Shown here piece after piece: positions 13,827 through 21,488 of a stretch of DNA of 64,000 nucleotides (positions within the stretch are counted from its first letter, which is position 1; the number at the start of each line of letters is the position of its first letter). The DNA comes from Dallia pectoralis. Its lineage: Eukaryota; Chordata; Actinopteri; Esociformes; Umbridae. The DNA is taken from contig CM055756.1 in the NCBI GenBank assembly GCA_029465975.1, positions 7,991,805 to 8,055,804 on the forward strand. The letters run 5' to 3'. A model generated the notes under the pieces. It had not been told where the DNA came from. It saw only the letters and a list, made by a program, of their open reading frames with translations, and did not search any database. Position numbers and translations under genes: made by a program.

Positions 13827-14266
13827 TGTAAGGGACAGAGCCCTGTCCTCGCACTCCATGGTGGTGATGACACCTCCCCCGCATCCGGAGAGAGGGAAAA
13901 TTAGGGACTTGTTCGTTCACCTGTGTTATTGTCCGCACCTGGGTTGTGTTTGCTCGTTAGTCCCTGTACTTAGTTCTGTCGGTTCCTGTCTTTCAGTGTC
14001 GGTCATTGTTAAGGTATGTTTCTCTTGTTTTGCGTTTGCTGGTCCTGTTATGTATTGCGTGATTATTCTGGTGTTCTGTGTTTAGTATGTTCTGTCTCAC
14101 TAAGGGGAGGTTTTGTTAATTATGTTGTTCTTCTGTGTTTATGTTAAGTGTTAGGATTGTCTTGGTATGAAGCTACCCGTTCCTGTTTTGGGAGTAAATA
14201 AACCCTGTTATTGCAAGCACTCTGCGTTTGTGTCCTCAACCTGCTCGAAAGCCTCAGATCCTGACA
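13827..14266 (+). repeat. 5' LTR
   Basis: Begins TGTAAGGGACAGAGCC and ends CAGATCCTGACA (TG...CA). An AATAAA lies at 14,197-14,202. Base for base it equals the 3' LTR except at two sites near its end. A short open frame inside it recurs identically in the 3' LTR and is not regarded as a gene. Confidence 0.95.
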
Positions 14267-14268
14267 GA

Positions 14269-14349
14269 ATGACCGACCCAAAAGAGAGAACACAGCAGGG
14301 TGCAGTATCGTGGGCCAGCCTACGGCTCGAAAACCCCGACGAGGGTTAA
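14269..14349 (+). CDS. Short leader frame of the LTR element
   Basis: A 26-residue frame starting MTDPKERTQQ, whose ATG lies two bases after the 5' LTR and therefore near the start of the internal region. Its position is where gag usually begins in fish gypsy elements, so it may be a remnant of an ancestral gag N terminus. It ends in TAATG, the TAA overlapping the ATG of the next short frame. Translation is unproven. Confidence 0.3.
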   Translation: MTDPKERTQQGAVSWASLRLENPDEG

Positions 14350-14465
14350 TGCACGGGCTCTTCATAGAGCCCTATGAAGCAGAGGACTCAGAGCCAGAGG
14401 ACGAGTCCGAGGATGAGGAGTACCTGGAGGGGAGTTCCGGTGGGATCCCTTCACCCTCCAGCTGA
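14349..14465 (+). CDS. Short acidic frame of the LTR element
   Basis: A 38-residue frame beginning MHGLFIEPYEAEDSEPEDES and ending in TGA. It is rich in Glu, Asp and Ser. Its ATG overlaps the stop of the preceding frame and it lies 44 bp before the long frame, in a third reading frame. Three successive frames in three phases suggest either reinitiation or a decayed ancestral gag frame. No family is recognised. Confidence 0.3.
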   Translation: MHGLFIEPYEAEDSEPEDESEDEEYLEGSSGGIPSPSS

Positions 14466-14509
14466 TTCCCGTCTCAACCTCCACGTTTCTGTCCCCCACC
14501 TCACCACCC

Positions 14510-14933
14510 ATGGCTGCCGCCCCGCAGCATGAGATGGCTGCCGCCCCGCAGCATAAGATGGCTGCCGCCCCGCAGCATGAGATGGCTGCCGCCCCGCAGC
14601 ATGAGATGGCTGCCGCCCCGCAGCATGAGATGGCTGCCGCCCCGCAGCATGAGATGGCTGCCGCCCCGCAGCATGAGATGGCTGCCGCCCCGCAGCATGA
14701 GATGGCTGCCGCCCCGCAGCATGAGATGGCTGCCGCCCCGCAGCATGAGATGGCTGCCGCCCCGCAGCATGAGATGGCTGCCGCCCCGCAGCATGAGATG
14801 GCTGCCGCCCCGCAGCATGAGATGGCTGCCGCCCCGCAGCATGAGATGGCTGCCGCCCCGCAGCATGAGATGGCTGCCGCCCCGCAGCATGAGATGGCTG
14901 CCGCCCCGCAGCATGAGATGGCTGCCGCCCCGC
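14510..14933 (+). repeat. 24-bp minisatellite (MAAAPQHE)
   Basis: About 17 near-identical copies of a 24-bp unit, ATGGCTGCCGCCCCGCAGCA plus TGAG, followed by a diverged last copy. One copy has A for G (K instead of E). Near-perfect identity points to recent expansion. Confidence 0.97.
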
Positions 14934-17455
14934 CGCTCGAAACGGGCCCCTATGAACCGGTCTATCCGGTGTCCTCCAGGCCCACGCCACCATCGGCTAC
15001 CTCCCCGGCCTTGGAGAGGGCTCTACGGGAGGATCTGGGGGTATTTGTCGACTTTCTGGCCTGGGTCCAGGAGGTGGCGGTGATGGACGATGAAAGGAGG
15101 TGGTGGCATCAGGAGTTCTTCGTGTGGAGGAAGGGACAAGAAGATCTCTGCCCTGAGCTCCTGGACTACCTGAGGGCACAACTTCTCCGCCGTGCACCAC
15201 ACCTTCGGCCAGTCACCGAGCTCCCTCCAGTTTCCTTGCCCGAGTCTGTCCCCGTGTCCTTGCCTGAGCCAGTCCCCGTGTCCTTGCCTGAGCCAGTCCC
15301 CGTGTCCTTGCCTGAGCCAGTCCCCGTGTCCTTGCCTGAGCCAGTCCCCGTGTCCTTGCCTGAGCCAGTCCCCGTGTCCTTGCCTGAGCCAGTCCCCGTG
15401 TCCTTGCCAGAGCCAGTCCCCGTGTCCTTGCCAGAGCCAGTCCCCGTGTCCTTGCCAGAGCCAGTCCCCGTGTCCTTGCCAGAGCCAGTCCCCGTGTCTT
15501 TGCCTGTCCCAGGTTCCCAGCCTGAGCCTGTCCCAGTCCCAGTTTCCCTGCCTGTCCCAGTCCCAGTTTCCCTGCCTGTCCCAGTCCCAGTTTCTCTGCC
15601 TAAGCTCGTTTCCCAGTCTGAGCCTGTCCCCGTCTCTGAGCCTGTCCCCGTCTCTGAGCCTGTCCCCGTCTCTGAGCCTGTCCCCGTCTCTGAGCCTGTC
15701 CCCGTGTCTGTCCCTGTCCCCGTGTCTGTCCCTGTCCCCGTGTCTGTCCCAGTCCCCGTGTCTGTCCCAGTCCCCGTGTCTGTCCCAGTCCCCGTGTCTG
15801 TCCCAGTCCCCGTGTCTGTCCCAGTCCCCGTGTCTGTCCCAGTCCCCGTGTCTGTCCCAGTCCCCGTGTCTGTCCCAGTCCCCGTGTCTGTCCCAGTCCC
15901 CGTGTCTGTCCCAGTCCCCGTGTCTGTCCCAGTCCCCGTGTCTGTCCCAGTCCCCGTGTCTGTCCCAGTCCCCGTGTCTGTCCCAGTCCCCGTGTCTGTC
16001 CCAGTCCCCGTGTCTGTCCCAGTCCCCGAGCTCACTCCAGACCCAGAGCTCACTCCAGACCCAGAGCTCACTCCAGACCCAGAGCTCACTCCAGACCCAG
16101 AGCTCACTCCAGACCCAGAGCCCACTCCAGACCCAGAGCTCACTCCAGACCCAGAGCTCACTCCAGACCCAGAGCTCACTCCAGACCCAGAGCTCACTCC
16201 TGTCCCCCTGCCTGACTCCAGTCCTGTCCCCCTGCCTGACTTCAGTCCGGTCCCCCGTCCTGTCCTCGAGCCCCGTCCTGTCTTCGAGCCCCGTCCAATG
16301 CCCGAGGCCGTCATCCTGGCCGAGCCAGTTCCCGGGCCAAGGACTGTTGCCGGGCCAAGGACTACTGTCGGGCCAAAGCCGGTTCCCCGGCCACCTGAAC
16401 CGTGTCCTCCGGCACGGCCTCCTGAACCGTGTCCTCCGGCACGGCCTCCTGAACCGTGTCCTCCGGCACGGCCTCCTGAACCGTGTCCTCCGGCACGGCC
16501 TCCTGAACCGTGTCCTCCGGCACGGCCTCCTGAACCGTGTCCTCCGGCACGGCCTCCTGAACCGTGTCCTCCGGCACGGCCTCCTGAACCGTGTCCTCCG
16601 GCACGGCCTCCTGAACCGTGTCCTCCGGCACGGCCTCCTGAACCGTGTCCTCCGGCACGGCCTCCTGACCCGTCCCTGCCTGGTCGACCTCTAGACCTGC
16701 ACCCTCCTGTCCGACCTCCAGATCTGCTCCCGCCGAGTAGACCTCCAGACACGCTCCCGCCGGGTAGACCTCCAGACACGCTCCCGCCGGGTAGACCTCC
16801 AGACACGCTCCCGCCGGGTAGACCTCCAGACACGCTCCCGCCGGGTAGACCTCCAGACACGCTCCCGCCGGGTAGACCTCCAGACACGCTCCCGCCGGGT
16901 AGACCTCCAGATCTGCTTCCGCCGGGTAGACCTCCAGATCTGCTTCCGCCGGGTAGACCTCCAGACACGCTCCCGCCGGGTAGACCTCCAGACACGCTCC
17001 CGCCGGGTAGACCTCCAGATCTGCTTCCGCCGGGTCGACCTCCTGACCCTCATCCGCCGGGTCGACCTCCTGACCTGTCTCCTGACCTGCATCCGCCGGG
17101 TAGACCTCCTGACCCGCTCCCGCCGGGTAGACCTGACCCGCTCCCGCCGGGTAGACCTCCTGACCCGCTCCCACCGGGTAGAACCCATGACCCGTCTCTA
17201 CCTGTCCGGCCTCCAGACCTGCTCCCGCCCGGTCGACCACCTGATCCGTCGTCGCCTGTCCGGTCTCCTGACCCGTCTCCGCCTGTCCGGTCTCCTGACT
17301 GGCATCCACCAGACCGGGCGGCCTCCTGGTCTGTCAGCCTCTGTCCTGCCCGAGACCCGTCTCTCCGTCCTGCCCATGTCCAACTCTTGGATTATATTCT
17401 GCTCTTGTGTTTTGGGCGCTTCAGGAGCCGCGCCCCTTGGTGGGGGATTCTGTAA
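14510..17455 (+). CDS. 981-aa proline-rich repeat protein of LTR element
   Basis: Function unknown; not recognised as Gag or Pol. Approximate order in the 981-residue product: residues 1-141, about 17 copies of MAAAPQHE; 142-238, a non-repetitive segment with LERALREDLGVFVDFLAWVQ, then a Trp/Asp/Glu/Arg-rich stretch (DDERRWWHQEFFVWRKGQED) and LLDYLRAQLLRRAPHLRPV; 240-335, repeats of VSLPEPVP; 370-505, VPVSEP then VPVSVP; 506-562, ELTPDP; 563-627, a less regular Pro/Val/Arg linker; 628-717, ten copies of PPEPCPPAR; 718-900, PPDTLPPGR-type repeats; then a unique C terminus including VQLLDYILLLCFGRF and ending WWGIL. There is no signal peptide, zinc knuckle or protease motif. Any of the first 17 ATGs could start it; the first is taken. 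The stop is CTG-TAA, where TGTAA are the first LTR bases. All repeat periods are multiples of 3, which favours selection on the frame. Confidence 0.6.
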   Translation: MAAAPQHEMAAAPQHKMAAAPQHEMAAAPQHEMAAAPQHEMAAAPQHEMAAAPQHEMAAAPQHEMAAAPQHEMAAAPQHEMAAAPQHEMAAAPQHEMAAAPQHEMAAAPQHEMAAAPQHEMAAAPQHEMAAAPQHEMAAAPPLETGPYEPVYPVSSRPTPPSATSPALERALREDLGVFVDFLAWVQEVAVMDDERRWWHQEFFVWRKGQEDLCPELLDYLRAQLLRRAPHLRPVTELPPVSLPESVPVSLPEPVPVSLPEPVPVSLPEPVPVSLPEPVPVSLPEPVPVSLPEPVPVSLPEPVPVSLPEPVPVSLPEPVPVSLPEPVPVSLPVPGSQPEPVPVPVSLPVPVPVSLPVPVPVSLPKLVSQSEPVPVSEPVPVSEPVPVSEPVPVSEPVPVSVPVPVSVPVPVSVPVPVSVPVPVSVPVPVSVPVPVSVPVPVSVPVPVSVPVPVSVPVPVSVPVPVSVPVPVSVPVPVSVPVPVSVPVPVSVPVPVSVPVPVSVPVPELTPDPELTPDPELTPDPELTPDPELTPDPEPTPDPELTPDPELTPDPELTPDPELTPVPLPDSSPVPLPDFSPVPRPVLEPRPVFEPRPMPEAVILAEPVPGPRTVAGPRTTVGPKPVPRPPEPCPPARPPEPCPPARPPEPCPPARPPEPCPPARPPEPCPPARPPEPCPPARPPEPCPPARPPEPCPPARPPEPCPPARPPEPCPPARPPDPSLPGRPLDLHPPVRPPDLLPPSRPPDTLPPGRPPDTLPPGRPPDTLPPGRPPDTLPPGRPPDTLPPGRPPDTLPPGRPPDLLPPGRPPDLLPPGRPPDTLPPGRPPDTLPPGRPPDLLPPGRPPDPHPPGRPPDLSPDLHPPGRPPDPLPPGRPDPLPPGRPPDPLPPGRTHDPSLPVRPPDLLPPGRPPDPSSPVRSPDPSPPVRSPDWHPPDRAASWSVSLCPARDPSLRPAHVQLLDYILLLCFGRFRSRAPWWGIL
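15226..15510 (+). repeat. 24-bp minisatellite (VSLPEPVP)
   Basis: About 11-12 copies of a 24-bp unit containing CCCGTGTCCTTGCCTGAGCC. Later copies have CCAGAG in place of CCTGAG, so variants are clustered. Confidence 0.95.
15619..16026 (+). repeat. 18-bp minisatellite (VPVSEP/VPVSVP)
   Basis: Five copies of CCTGTCCCCGTCTCTGAG grade into about 18 copies of an 18-bp unit, GTCCCCGTGTCTGTCCCA. It shares GTCCCCGTGTC with the preceding 24-bp unit and probably derives from it by a 6-bp loss. Confidence 0.95.
16027..16197 (+). repeat. 18-bp minisatellite (ELTPDP)
   Basis: About nine to ten copies of GAGCTCACTCCAGACCCA, one carrying CCC in place of CTC (P for L). Confidence 0.95.
16391..16660 (+). 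repeat. 27-bp minisatellite (PPEPCPPAR), ten copies
   Basis: Ten almost identical 27-bp copies, each holding CCTGAACCGTGTCCTCCGGC. The first copy starts CCA instead of CCT. Confidence 0.96.
16661..17200 (+). repeat. 27-bp minisatellite (PPDTLPPGR family)
   Basis: About 18-20 degenerate 27-bp units around CTCCCGCCGGGTAGACCTCC. Two alternating subtypes (GACACGCTCCCG and GATCTGCTTCCG) give a partial higher-order order. It probably shares ancestry with the adjacent 27-bp PPEPCPPAR array. Two copies are shortened or expanded by multiples of 3. Confidence 0.92.
17439..17447 (+). other. Polypurine tract candidate
   Basis: A G-rich run (GGTGGGGGA) ends three bases before the 3' LTR, the expected place for the primer of plus-strand DNA synthesis. 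It also encodes the WWG of the protein's last residues, so the site is both coding and cis-acting. Confidence 0.65.
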
Positions 17456-17890
17456 GGGACAGAGCCCTGTCCTCGCACTCCATGGTGGTGATGACACCTC
17501 CCCCGCATCCGGAGAGAGGGAAAATTAGGGACTTGTTCGTTCACCTGTGTTATTGTCCGCACCTGGGTTGTGTTTGCTCGTTAGTCCCTGTACTTAGTTC
17601 TGTCGGTTCCTGTCTTTCAGTGTCGGTCATTGTTAAGGTATGTTTCTCTTGTTTTGCGTTTGCTGGTCCTGTTATGTATTGCGTGATTATTCTGGTGTTC
17701 TGTGTTTAGTATGTTCTGTCTCACTAAGGGGAGGTTTTGTTAATTATGTTGTTCTTCTGTGTTTATGTTAAGTGTTAGGATTGTCTTGGTATGAAGCTAC
17801 CCGTTCCTGTTTTGGGAGTAAATAAACCCTGTTATTGCAAGCACTCTGCGTTTGTGTCCTCAACCTGCTCGAAAGCCCCAGATCCTGACG
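17451..17890 (+). repeat. 3' LTR
   Basis: 440 bp, same start and length as the 5' LTR, with AATAAA at 17,821-17,826. It differs by C for T in AAAGCCCCAGATCC and by G for A at the final base, so its own terminus reads TGACG. Confidence 0.95.
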
Positions 17891-17895
17891 GGCAC
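17891..17895. other. Target-site duplication, right copy (GGCAC)
   Basis: Matches the five bases before the 5' LTR. Confidence 0.85.
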
Positions 17896-19512
17896 CTTCG
17901 AAAATATTCTAAAAAACAAAAGCGTTAAATAAAAACACTTATCAAAAACACCAATAGCGTTATGTTTAACATTGCTGGAAAAAAAACACATTTGTGTCCG
18001 TACCTGTCATCGGTTAGACCACACCCATAATTTAAGAAAGTGCCCCGATTGGTCTGATTGAACAGTAGCTGGATCCAATCATATGCCTGCTAATCATACT
18101 GATATCCCTGTTGCGGTTAAATGGCAACGTGCGGGATCTGACTACTGTGCGAAACTACCAAAGCACATAGCACAATGAAGTCACGTCAATCAAGTTTTTA
18201 TTAAGATATCGAGCAGCCCAGCCTGACGGGAGTCTCTGTTTTCTGGGTGATATATTCATGGCTCGCTGATTATTCAACACGCTGATTCATTGTGGGGCAA
18301 TTATGTGTCATTCTATTCTATTCTCCTTTCGGCCTGCCACTTTATTGGGTTATACTGTTACGCCCAAGCTGGCCTAGCGGAACGATAAACACGTTGGCCA
18401 ATTGAATGCTGCACAAGGAGATGAGACTTGCACAATTGGCTGTTTTACCAGGGCGACACAATATATGCCAAGTACCCGTGTAGTTTTACCACTCCGGCAC
18501 CAGCTGACAGCACACATATTGTTGTGATGCGTTCTACATTTAAGCATAGATAATTTATCCGGGCACATGGCACAGAGTAACACTAACAGAAAAGCTGAAA
18601 AGGGAAATAGGATGCGGACAAGCGCAGGCTGTCTTCTCCTTTTTCTCCCTGTCGTCCAATTGAGCCCGCGAAAGCCATTTTGTAAAATAGTATTCTCATT
18701 ATCAACAAAATAGCTTTTGGAATGAGGGATTTATACCTCGAGAAACCAATTTCAAAGGTAATTTCTACAGTTACAAACAGAAATCTACAAAAGTCTGAAT
18801 GCTTGGTAGCAATCCCTACCATGTGAATGTATTTTCGGTATATGCATGGACAATAAAACTGTGATTTATACACGCTAACACAGTTTTCTGCTCCTTGCAC
18901 AGTAAGTCTTTTGAAATTCAAATCTAGGATCTGTGATTTGGATGGATTATTTTGCCTGGCTTGCATTGATCCATTTATATCTTTCCTAAAAATGTAACCT
19001 TTTGATATTTAATAGCTGATTTGGATGCACAGTATATTGGCTAAAGTAACCATTGTCTTGTTATGGTAGAGTGATAAAAATATATTGTTGTGTTTAAAAC
19101 GGAGACTATAGCATGATTTTTATATTTATTATGTTCTTATGCTTATGTTGTTATGCCAACACAGAACACATTTTGCGTAGAGTGAAGTCTAAAAACAAAA
19201 ATTTGTATTTGTTCCGGGGACAACAAGTGATTGATATTCAGCTGTGTATTGAAGTCCATGTAGTGTTCAAACACAAAGATCGTGGGCGCCATGGGAACCA
19301 GAATATGCCACAGTCCCCGGATAATCGACTCGGCTAAGGAAGTCCGTTGTGTCTTTCATGACATGTATTTATTTTGTGTTTGCGAGATGTGGGATGAATG
19401 GGGAGCATGCTGGAAATTAAATTATATCCATTCAATGGATGTGCTTCATTGGTTTCCAAATAACACAAATCTATACAGAACTCTATTAAGGTGGAGAAGT
19501 GGGATGGCACGA
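17896..19512. other. Intergenic, nothing recognised
   Basis: AT-rich sequence. A 127-codon frame at 18,583-18,966 (- strand) has no recognisable feature. No transposon signature is seen. Confidence 0.5.
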
Positions 19513-20066
19513 TGAGAGAGACGCAGCGAGATGGACAAGATGAGAGAGACGCGGTGAGAGAGACGCGGTGAGACCGACACGGTGAGAGAGACGCTGTGAG
19601 AGAGAGACAATGAGAGAGACACGGAGAGAGAGACGCTGTGAGAGAGAGACGCGGTGAGAGAGAGACGGAGAGAGAGACGCGGTGAGAGAGACGCGGTGAG
19701 GGAGACATTGTGAGAGAGACGCTGTGAGAGAGAGACAATGAGAGAGACACGGAGAGAGAGACGCTGTGAGAGAGACACTGTGAGAGAGACGCTGTGAGAG
19801 AGACGCAGTGAGAGAGACACTGTGAGAGAGACAAGATGAGAGAGAGACGGAGAGAGAGACGCTGTAAGAGAGACACTGTGAGAGAGACGCGGTGAGAGAG
19901 ACGCGGTGAGAGAGACGCTGTGAGAGAGACGCTGTGAGAGAGACGCTGTGAGAGAGACGCTGTGAGAGAGAGACGCTGTGAGAGAGACGCTGTGAGAGAG
20001 ACGCTGTGAGAGAGACGCTGTGAGAGAGACACGGTGAGAGAGACGCAGTGAGAGACGCCGTGAGAT
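19513..20066. repeat. GAGAGAGACGC-type purine-rich minisatellite
   Basis: About 550 bp of degenerate units of 13-16 bp such as TGTGAGAGAGACGC and CGGTGAGAGAGACAC. The + strand is strongly purine-rich. The serine/leucine-rich minus-strand frames (up to 261 codons) are products of the repeat. Confidence 0.95.
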
Positions 20067-20796
20067 GCCCGTAAAAGTACAAACAAAAGATAATGTATTT
20101 GTAATATAAGTAAGACCATGGTGCAGATGGTAGTGTGAATCTACCCGAGAAACGTATAATGGAAAAGAATGACAAGAACATTTAGATTTTAAGATGCTTG
20201 GTGACACTGCGACTGTTCAAAGAAATCTCCCTGTTGCTCTCCATCTGACATAAAAAAAGAATTCACTCACCTCTTCAGACAAATGAAAAACAAATATGTT
20301 CTGGGTCGACAAAGGCTTTAAACTGAATTTTAAGCGACAGACAAATATGAGCCTTACGTTTCACAAAATAGCATTGTGTTCTGCTCCTCAAGTGAGACCA
20401 TGTGTGTCTGGGGTTTCACATTTGATCCATATCACAGAAATCCCTGACATACAGTGAAAGGCTACTGCATCAATGGCCACACTTTATTCCAGATTGATCC
20501 TACATGTCAGAGCTGGCGAGTATGAAGGAGGAACCAGATACAGCAGTAATACTGACAGGGATGTTTATTCCGTGCGGTATGGGAAAATACAACGATAAAA
20601 TAACGTAAAGCAGGAAAAGGGCCTTGTGTACAACACTAAGGCTGAGCGAAACGCTTCTGCGCAATCAGGTGCAATATATACAACACACACAAACGGTTAA
20701 CAATATTTGACAAAGACTAAGGAGAAAGGGGAGCATTTGTACCATCAGGGATTAGACCGTTGGGAACCGCTGTGTACAATAACACAGTACAGGCAT
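20067..20796. other. Intergenic, nothing recognised
   Basis: Separates two purine-rich arrays. It has the look of moderately repetitive sequence, but I cannot name a family. Confidence 0.45.
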
Positions 20797-21488
20797 GTGA
20801 AGAGGAACGGTAGACTGTGAAGAGGAACGGTAGGCTGGGAAAAGGAACGGTAGGCTGTGAAGAGGAACGGTAGACTGTGAAGAGGAACGGTAGACTGTGA
20901 AGAGGAACGGTAGACTGTGAAGAGGAACGGTAGGCTGGGAAAAGGAACGGTAGGCTGGGAAAAGGAACGGTAGGCTGTGAAGAGGAACGGTAGACTGTGA
21001 AGAGGAACGGTAGACTGTGAAGAGGAACGGTAGACTGTGAACAGGAACGGTAGGCTGGGAAAAGGAACGGTAGGCTGGGAAAAGGAACGGTAGACTGTGA
21101 AGAGGAACGGTAGACTGTGAAGAGGAACGGTAGGCTGGGAAAAGGAACGGTAGGCTGGGAAAAGGAACGGTAGGCTGTGAAGAGGAACGGTAGACTGTGA
21201 AGAGGAACGGTAGACTGTGAAGAGGAACGGTAGACTGTGAAGAGGAACGGTAGGCTGGGAAAAGGAACGGTAGGCTGGGAAAAGGAACGGTAGGCTGTGA
21301 AGAGGAACGGTAGACTGTGAAGAGGAACGGTAGGCTGGGAAAAGGAACGGTAGGCTGTGAAGAGGAACGGTAGACTGTGAAGAGGAACGGTAGGCTGGGA
21401 AAAGGAACGGTAGGCTGTGAAGAGGAACGGTAGACTGTGAAGAGGAACGGTAGGCTGTGAAGAGGAAAGGTAGGCTGTTAGGAGGAAA
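20797..21488. repeat. 20-bp minisatellite, about 34 copies
   Basis: The unit is AGAGGAACGGTAGACTGTGA, with a second subtype carrying GGCTGGGA and AAAAGG. Subtypes follow one another in recurring three- and four-unit patterns, a simple higher-order structure. The + strand is purine-rich. The minus-strand frame of 265 codons (SLPFLFTAYR-like) comes from the repeat: with period 20, three units give 20 residues. Confidence 0.96.

Larger units (their letters stand above)
13827..17890 (+). mobile_element. Complete non-autonomous LTR retrotransposon
   Basis: A 4,064-bp insertion bounded by two 440-bp LTRs and a 5-bp GGCAC duplication. The LTRs differ at only two positions (T/C near the end and A/G at the last base), so the insertion is recent. 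A G-rich polypurine-like run sits just before the 3' LTR. The internal 3,184 bp carry no recognisable protease, reverse transcriptase, RNase H or integrase, so movement must rely on enzymes supplied elsewhere. No standard TGG-type primer-binding site directly follows the 5' LTR; the sequence there is GAATGACCGACCC. The 5-bp duplication and overall form suggest a gypsy-like origin. The internal region is much more GC- and CpG-rich than the flanks. The internal content is one long repeat-built reading frame plus two short leader frames. Confidence 0.93.

Noticed and set aside
15166..16995. 609-codon minus-strand frame and other long antisense or alternate frames over the LTR element
   Set aside because: They arise because every array there has a period divisible by 3, so all frames lacking a stop in one unit stay open. 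The + frame at 14,510 alone covers the whole internal region and the non-repetitive segment.
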